From contig VDFB02270651.1 of the NCBI GenBank assembly GCA_007258455.2, positions 492,522,571-492,586,570 on the forward strand: a stretch of 64,000 nucleotides of DNA, in the 5' to 3' direction. This DNA comes from Sequoia sempervirens. Lineage: Eukaryota > Streptophyta > Pinopsida > Cupressales > Cupressaceae. Both the position numbers and the translations under genes were made by a program. The stretch's first letter is position 1. Each line of letters starts with the position of its first letter. Shown here in pieces: positions 57,890 to 64,000 of the stretch. The notes beneath the pieces were generated by a model that was not told the DNA's origin, searched no databases, and was given only the letters and a program-made list of their open reading frames with translations.

Positions 57890-58260
57890 TTGCAGGTCGC
57901 CGCCCGTCGGTCACCAAGCAGCCACCCGCTAGCCGCTCAGATTGGCGGAGCTTCCAGTAGCCATTGGCTTCACCCACCGCCATCTAGCCACTAGCCCTCC
58001 ACTGGCATACCACCTGCACTCCGCTCGTGCGTCACTCACACACTGCCAATCGCCCACTAGCCACCACAGCACCGCCTGCGCCCAGCTCCCTCTGGTTAAT
58101 CTTCAGCCCTTGCCGACAGTCACGTGAGTGACCAAGAGCTTTGGCTCCAGCCCCTAGCCTCCAACCCCTAGTCCTGTATGGGACTAGGGGCCCTTTTTTT
58201 AACCCTTGAGGGCTCTTGAAGGGCTTATTGGGAGATTTTGAGCAACTTTCGGTAAATCGA
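57890..58260 (+). other. GC-rich internal module shared with the 15-kb element
   Basis: GC-rich block ('ggtcgccgcccgtcggtca'), ending with 'ctagtcctgtatgggacta', 'ggggccctttttt', 'aacccttgagggct' and 'attgggagattttga'. This corresponds to 16150-16240 of the other element in order and orientation. Confidence 0.65.
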
Positions 58261-58683
58261 GTGTAAAATGGACATCCGAGCTCAAATTTTTGAAAATGAA
58301 TAGGCGTTAAAAAGTTGGTTCCAAGCTCGATCTAATGATGGAGGTTTTATTTTCTATTTTTCCATTTTCATCTGTTTTTCACAGTCAAATTTAGATGATA
58401 GTTTATGCACTCCAGGGGGCGTAACTTTTGCATCTGAGCTCCGTTTTGTGAAAACGAATAGGCGTTAGAAAGCTGGTTCAGTTCTCTACACAATAATTAG
58501 ACTTATTTTCCTAGATTCTACCCCAGGTATATTTTATTTAGCATTTTTTGTTTTCATAGTTTGCTTAATTACTTGAATGTTTTGGCACTTGGGAGCTTCT
58601 TGTTTACGTCATTAGGCTCTATTTCATTTGATCTACATGTTGTAAGGTCATTTTTTTTAGATTTTTTAATTTGAAGAGTTATC

Positions 58684-59499
58684 ATGGGTTTTTCTACTCA
58701 CCCTTCAGTTGTAATTTTGGAACGGGGTAATTGTGAGTCATGGGAAAAAGGTATACTTACACATTGTAGGTGGCTTAATATTTTTCCTTATTTGTATGAT
58801 ATCATACCTGAACCAGCCACTTCAGAGGGAAAAATAGCTTGGGATATCATTAGAGATCACATAGTAGGACTTATATTGTCTGGTGTTGATGATGACACTG
58901 TGTGGGTTATATCGGACATTGATTGTCCCCACCCACTTTGGACATGTCTTTGAGAGATCTATGGAGACCCCAATCTCTCTCCATTCCTAGAGGATCCTAC
59001 TTTATATTGTCTCTTACCCATTGCTTGCAAAGATAATACACCCTTTGATCATGATACTTTAGAGGAGCTTGAGTATTTAGATACCCTTGCATGTTTCGAT
59101 GGATCAGAGGCTTGTCTCAGATTTCCTACTCTTCAGACTGAGATTATACATGTATCATCCATTGTTCCTAATGACATCAGTATTTCCACATTGGTCCCTA
59201 TGGATTTAGTTCAGCATCATGACCATCTTGGTCATTCATTATCTGCTACATCATGGGATTCTTATCTTGTAGACACATTCTTGTTTGTTGAGTCTCACAT
59301 TGCAGATCTTGAGGATTATTTTGAGGACATTCACCTCCTCTACCTTGATAGTCAGGTTATCACTATATGCCCACCATTATCCATGCATTCAAAGGTTGCA
59401 TTTCAGGATTCTCCACATCAATTTGGATTTGGCATCATTTGTTTTAGTTCAAACAAAGAGATTCTTCAGCATCCTATCATGCTACACATCTTGAGATAG
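58684..59499 (+). pseudogene. Copia-type gag remnant with one in-frame stop
   Basis: From ATG at 58684 the frame is open for 272 codons except for one TGA at 58951-58953. The N-terminal part, 'ERGNCESWEKGILTHCRWLN', 'IFPYLYDIIPEPATSEGKIA' and 'WDIIRDHIVGLILSGVDDDT', resembles the N-terminal region of plant Copia Gag (DUF4219/UBN2 type). That region has a G-N-x-x-x-W start, a W-D-x-x-x-x-x-x-x-x-I-x-x-S middle and a W-x-x-L end ('PLWTCL', directly at the stop). The part after the stop ('DPNLSPFLEDPTLYCLLPIA' and further) is not recognised. Gag forms the virus-like particle. No zinc knuckle or pol follows. The element probably relied on a partner. Confidence 0.6.
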
Positions 59500-59975
59500 A
59501 TTGGTTCATCACTCTTCACAGGGTTTCTTCGACATCATCCTTTGGATCCATTTCTTCCCAAGGGGAGGAATATTATCTACCGCTTAAGGATCTCCTTTTG
59601 GATTCTACATCAAGCATCTACCATTGCGACAAGAGTTTCTTCATTGTGGGGGGGCCTCCTTGTCTCTTTATATCTCTCCTATGGAGACCATTATATATGT
59701 ACTTATCTGATAGAAGCTTTCTATGGGGGGTATCATGTAATCCACCTCCTATCCTTCTTTCATTAGTGCATTTATTTTCTTTTCTTTTCTCTCTTTTGGG
59801 GGGGAGTTTTGTTCCCATGAGGTTTTCTCCCTCTCTCCACTTTACAGAGATTTGGTTGTATTCGGGTACCTGATCAAGACTAATTGTTGGGACCCTTGTT
59901 TGCTTTCATGCATTGTAGTTACCTTTGCTTTCTTGCACATTTTTGTAGCTGCACTCTTGCTCATCTTAAGGGGGG

Positions 59976-60230
59976 TGTTAGAGTAAAGGTTTTTAACTTA
60001 ATTATGTTTTAAATTAAGTTAGCTTTATTCCTCTCTTAAGATTTCACTTTAGTTTGCATATTGTGACATTTAATAATTATATTAATTATTAAATGTATAC
60101 CTATTAGGGTTTCTTTAGGGTTGCACAATCTAATTTTATAAGGATTGGTCATTGTATTTTATCTCTCTTCGATTAGTACATTTTCAACTTTTAGAGCACC
60201 CTTGCTTTTTTGTCTCCATCTCTTCTTTCT
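59976..60230 (+). repeat. 3' LTR, truncated by gap 2
   Basis: Starts TGTTAGAGTAAAGG after the polypurine tract and continues past the point where the 5' LTR is cut ('cttcgattagtacattttc') until the N run. Confidence 0.82.
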
Positions 60231-60330
60231 NNNNNNNNNNNNNNNNNNNNNNNNNNNNNNNNNNNNNNNNNNNNNNNNNNNNNNNNNNNNNNNNNNNNNN
60301 NNNNNNNNNNNNNNNNNNNNNNNNNNNNNN
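60231..60330. other. Assembly gap 2 (100 N)
   Basis: Exactly 100 N. The sequence after it repeats 39813 onwards instead of continuing the LTR. Confidence 0.97.
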
Positions 60331-63300
60331 TATAAATTTTTAATGGTTGTTTCACCTTTTCACTAGAATAATCTTGTTAAGGAATTGGATGATTTTTTTA
60401 AAAACTATGGATGTTGGGTTGCATTGTGACATGGAATTAAAATTACACCTAAAATAACACCAAAATCATCACAAGAACATGCAAATCTTGGATATGATTA
60501 AATTTTTTTGGAGTAGATCAAGAAAAAAATTATCCTTGTTATTATTAAATTTGATGTGTAGGTGGCTATATGAGTGATTATCTAATTAAATGCATTCATA
60601 TGGAGGTCCCCTTTGAATTCTTGGGCGAAGTTAGTGGTGTAGTAGCCATTATTGTATTCCTAGCTAGTATGAAGGAGAATAGGTCAATACTTTTGTTATT
60701 TAGGTCAATGATGACACTCCATCATAAAGATATCATATTATGTTAAGATTTTATTAAAAGATTCACTAGATTTTATTCTCTGATGTAGGGGTTTTCATCA
60801 AATATTCAAGAATACATTCATATGTGATGTACTTAATATTGAGAACCAAAAACTATCATGTTATTGGCCAAAGATTGTTGGTGTCACGGTGCAATACTTA
60901 AACCCTTAATGTAGTTATTTATTATATTTTTTAGTCACCAAATGTATGTATTAATGATTTGCAAATTAATTTCTATGAAAACTTCAAATAATTCTAAATT
61001 TGGGTTTAGAATGAGTTTTTTGCAAATCACTTCAAATATTTTTAGCATTATAATTTCCCTAGTTTGCATAGCTATTGCAAGCACATAGAACATCGATCTA
61101 AATGCAAGGTTCATTTAATTTATTTCTAAATCATATCACACATTCTTTTTTGATGCATCTAAACATAAAATATAAATTATTTGATAGCCAACAAGCGAGG
61201 CACAAATTTGGTGTATGAAACTCTCTACTTCGGATAGTCAAGGGGATTGATTTTCACTTATATATTGTTATATATTTGTATTCCTTATACCCTCCCCATT
61301 TCTCACTAAATCCAATACATTCACCATGTATTAGCCATTAATCTACCCCTTTTCACACACCTTTTCATAAATTCACTCGATGCTTTGAGATTATTATTTT
61401 TATCCTAATGTTTGATATTGATGGAATGGGATTAACTTAGTTCAATCTTGAGGAGTACAAAATGAAACTCATAATTATTCATATTTTCAACTTCAAATTC
61501 TAATTTTCCATCCCTTTTTTCATAACCATTCTAAAATGACTTTGTACAACTCTATGTGATATTGTTATGTTTTTCTATTTAAGGACATTTAATGTTTGAT
61601 AAAGTATCAAATCATATAGGTTACCTATATTCTTGCATATTTTGTCTTCAAATATTCACTCAAATTTGTAAAGATATTCTTCTACTCTAGGAGAACTTGA
61701 ATCTAGCTATCTAATAGATTAATAAATGGTGTTCATAAACATCATAGTCCTTACAAGCTCATTAGGTATTACAAATCAAGGCATAGGATGGCTAGAATTC
61801 TTATTTTCAACATGTTAGATTGGTGTGGGATAGTTTGAATTCCCAACAATCAAAGTCAAACTAATAGCTCTTGAGTGTGAACCATATTTTCTATGTCTAC
61901 ATATCCAGTATAGTAAAATTATCATTATGATGGAAATAAAGTTTAGAATTGAGGAAAACCAATTATGCACATCATCCTTTTTCCTTCATATGTCATAAGT
62001 TGTATAGGTAAGTACTCTTATTTATTGTATTTATATTTTAAATTTTCATTTGTGGTTATCTATCCAACTCTAAATTAATTCATTTATTATGCTTTATAGA
62101 TTGCATTAGATTAATTAAATTAGATTAAACTAAGTAGTGCACATTTTATCATTACAAGAGGAAAGAAGATCTTTTATGTGTAGCATTAATCAAAAACTTC
62201 AAAACCATTAGTGCATACTATATCAACATTCCTCATTATGCACAAAGTATACATTTGGACTGCCACATGGTTTAAATAGTTTCTTTTAAGTAATTAGTCT
62301 TCTTACAAAACAATTTTATGTTTATTTGTATATTCTAAAATAATTAAAAATTACCTTAAATCATGAACGTCTATTAGCATGCCAATTTAATATTGAATGT
62401 GATTCCTAATTTAAATTTACAAAAATAAGTTATTTATTGCAACTTTCAAATTATGTTGATTTATTAGGATTTAGTTGTGTAATTTTTTAATCAAACTCAT
62501 TGACCTATATTTCACGAGGGATGGTTCACATGAACATATCTCTTATGCTAATGAATAGTCAACTTATCACTCAATGCATCTAGGTGATACTCAAAGGGGT
62601 GAATCATTAGGACTTCCCAAGAGGTCACCTATCCCAACACTACTCCAACTTAGGCACACTTGACTATGGAGTTTTTCCCATATGCAAGGGTTCAAAAGGA
62701 ATGATTATAAGACACTGTCACACTTGTCAAAGGTTTTTCAAATGAGGAAAGATCCATGATTAACTGTGCTTGAGTAAGAGTGGTACTCAAATAAATGACC
62801 TATTAGAAAGTCTTGATGCTTCATCCTTATGACCATCACCTACATACAATAAGTACTAAACAAAGTATTTGTACTTATGAAAAATTCATACGAACCATTA
62901 GTATTTCTTTTTTATGGAAACAATCAGGTTACATAGATGTAGACATCTCTACCTTTATATAGCAAATTACAACAGTATGAGTAAGCATACATCTAAACTA
63001 GAAATCTTCCTTTGGCTAAACCACCACTTGCACAGGATCCTATCCATCAAAGTCACCCAAGTTTGAACCTATTCAAATGCAACTCTAGGAGTTTGAACTT
63101 TAATAGATGATTTTTTAATCACATACCACCATCCACCAATTGAACTTCAACCCTTTGACATAAATCACTACCATTAAAATATGAATCAATTTTAAAAAAA
63201 TACTATTAAATTCTAATTAAATAAGATAAGATAATGCTAATTGATTGTTTTGATTGCAAGATGACCACGGGCCAAACTAAGAGTAATACAACGTTTGGAA

Positions 63301-64000
63301 ATATAAAAAAAAAAATTATAAAAAAAACAACTTTTTCCTTGGAAATGATCCAGAGTATATCCTTAAAGTAGATACGGATTATATACAAGACACTTATCCT
63401 TAAAGTAGATACGGATTATATACAAGACAAATAGGAGATCCATAAAAAAATTAAGATGGTATAAGAATTTTAATGGCAGTTCTACTAATTGATCGTGAAC
63501 AGCTGGGACGGTCGCAGTGCAAGACAAGATAAAGTAGAAAAAACAAAATATCTACTAAAGAAGTAGTAAAGGGTCATCTAAGCAGATATACTGGTGCTGT
63601 GTATGACAAGGTGAGCTTGGTATATCAGAATCAGCGCCTAATTTTGATGGTTGTAGCGTTGCATTTAATTATTTTTTTATTAAAAAATATAATTAACTTT
63701 ATTAAAAGATTGTATATGAAATAAGATATTTTAGATAAATTGTTAAAATTCATATTAAGATTATATTAATATATATTTAATTTATATACAAATTTATTTA
63801 TATTAAGGCAATGGAATAGATAAACATCATCAAAAAAATATTTGGTAGATAGGATTAATATTCTTAAATCGTGGTTTAAAAACACATGTAATCTTAAAAG
63901 AATGATAAATCAGATTTAATATATGGGTGATCTCAGAACCATGTTTCCTAACTTTTGGTCAAAGTGAAACATGGAAATAAAAATTTTTAATCAATTTTTT
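60331..64000. repeat. Copy B of the 3.67-kb near-identical pair
   Basis: Collinear with 39813-43482 from the first base after the gap to the window end, with scattered single-base differences. No gene is recognisable. The identical 60-residue minus-strand open frames at 42688-42870 and 63206-63388 are part of this duplication and show no coding features. Confidence 0.85.

Larger units (their letters stand above)
57682..60230 (+). mobile_element. Second non-autonomous Copia-type LTR element, cut by gap 2
   Basis: An LTR starting TGTTAGAGTAAAGG occurs at 57682 and again at 59976, the second directly after a polypurine tract ('cttaagggggg'). The first LTR agrees with the second for about 190 bases and then (about 57871) runs into GC-rich sequence. 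Its 3' end and the primer site are therefore deleted. The interior has a GC-rich module (57895-58200), a gag remnant (58684-59499) and a 3' spacer, but no pol. The right LTR and target duplication run into the N gap. The 3' spacer ('gatcaagactaattgttggga') resembles that of the 15-kb element ('gatcaggccttgttgttggga'), so the two families are related. Confidence 0.82.

Noticed and set aside
60145..60366. Open frames spanning gap 2
   Set aside because: They read through 100 unknown bases and have no meaning.
42688..63388. Two identical 60-residue minus-strand frames as a conserved gene
   Set aside because: Identity comes from the allelic/assembly duplication of the entire 3.67 kb; it gives no evidence of selection.

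Overview
The window looks like a transposon-dominated stretch of a large plant nuclear genome, most likely a gymnosperm (conifer). The reasons are AT-rich, gene-poor sequence, decayed Ty3 and Copia LTR elements, plant-type telomere-like repeats (CCCTAAA) forming a 3 kb interstitial block, a plant mobile domain (PMD) gene, many broken PPR gene pieces and an oleosin relic. Two runs of exactly 100 N mark scaffold joins, so this is part of a scaffolded assembly of three contigs. I see no intact protein-coding gene; nearly every recognisable coding stretch is interrupted.

Layout. From 1 to about 7.1 kb lies the 5' half of a decayed Ty3 (gypsy) element on the + strand: partial LTR, gag-like repeats, protease, reverse transcriptase, RNase H, a second RNase H, and integrase. 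From about 7.6 to 8.6 kb come exons of an antisense gene. The matching N-terminal half of an antisense PMD gene (about 33.1-34.7 kb) is followed by a polypurine tract and a 1.6 kb LTR (35.3-36.9 kb) homologous to the LTR at position 1. I infer one Ty3 element carrying an antisense PMD gene, split by about 24 kb of nested sequence. That nested block holds a decayed multi-exon gene of unknown function (8.9-11.9 kb), a PPR-derived inverted repeat (12.8-13.3 kb), a satellite of about 355 bp period (15.0-24.2 kb), degenerate telomere-like repeats (25.9-29.0 kb) and GA-rich low-complexity DNA (29.0-31.2 kb). The satellite is itself interrupted by a young non-autonomous Copia-type LTR element (15133-17615, perfect 5 bp target duplication) and a non-autonomous CACTA transposon (19046-23114, perfect 3 bp target duplication).

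From 37 to 57 kb the DNA is mostly unrecognised AT-rich sequence with relics: a probable solo LTR (38.2-38.8 kb), a histone H3 pseudogene with a large internal deletion (44.5 kb), PPR fragments, an oleosin pseudogene (46.0-46.4 kb), a long-decayed PPR gene (50.4-51.0 kb) and a LINE ORF1 without ORF2 (53.5-54.9 kb). From 57.7 kb to the second gap there is a second non-autonomous Copia-type element with a one-stop gag remnant; it shares a GC-rich internal module with the element at 15 kb.

Assembly caution. The 726 bases before the first gap are repeated after it, which is an unmerged contig overlap. The 3.67 kb after the second gap repeats 39813-43482 with scattered single-base differences, which looks like the other haplotype placed as extra sequence. 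Neither should be counted as a biological duplication until checked.
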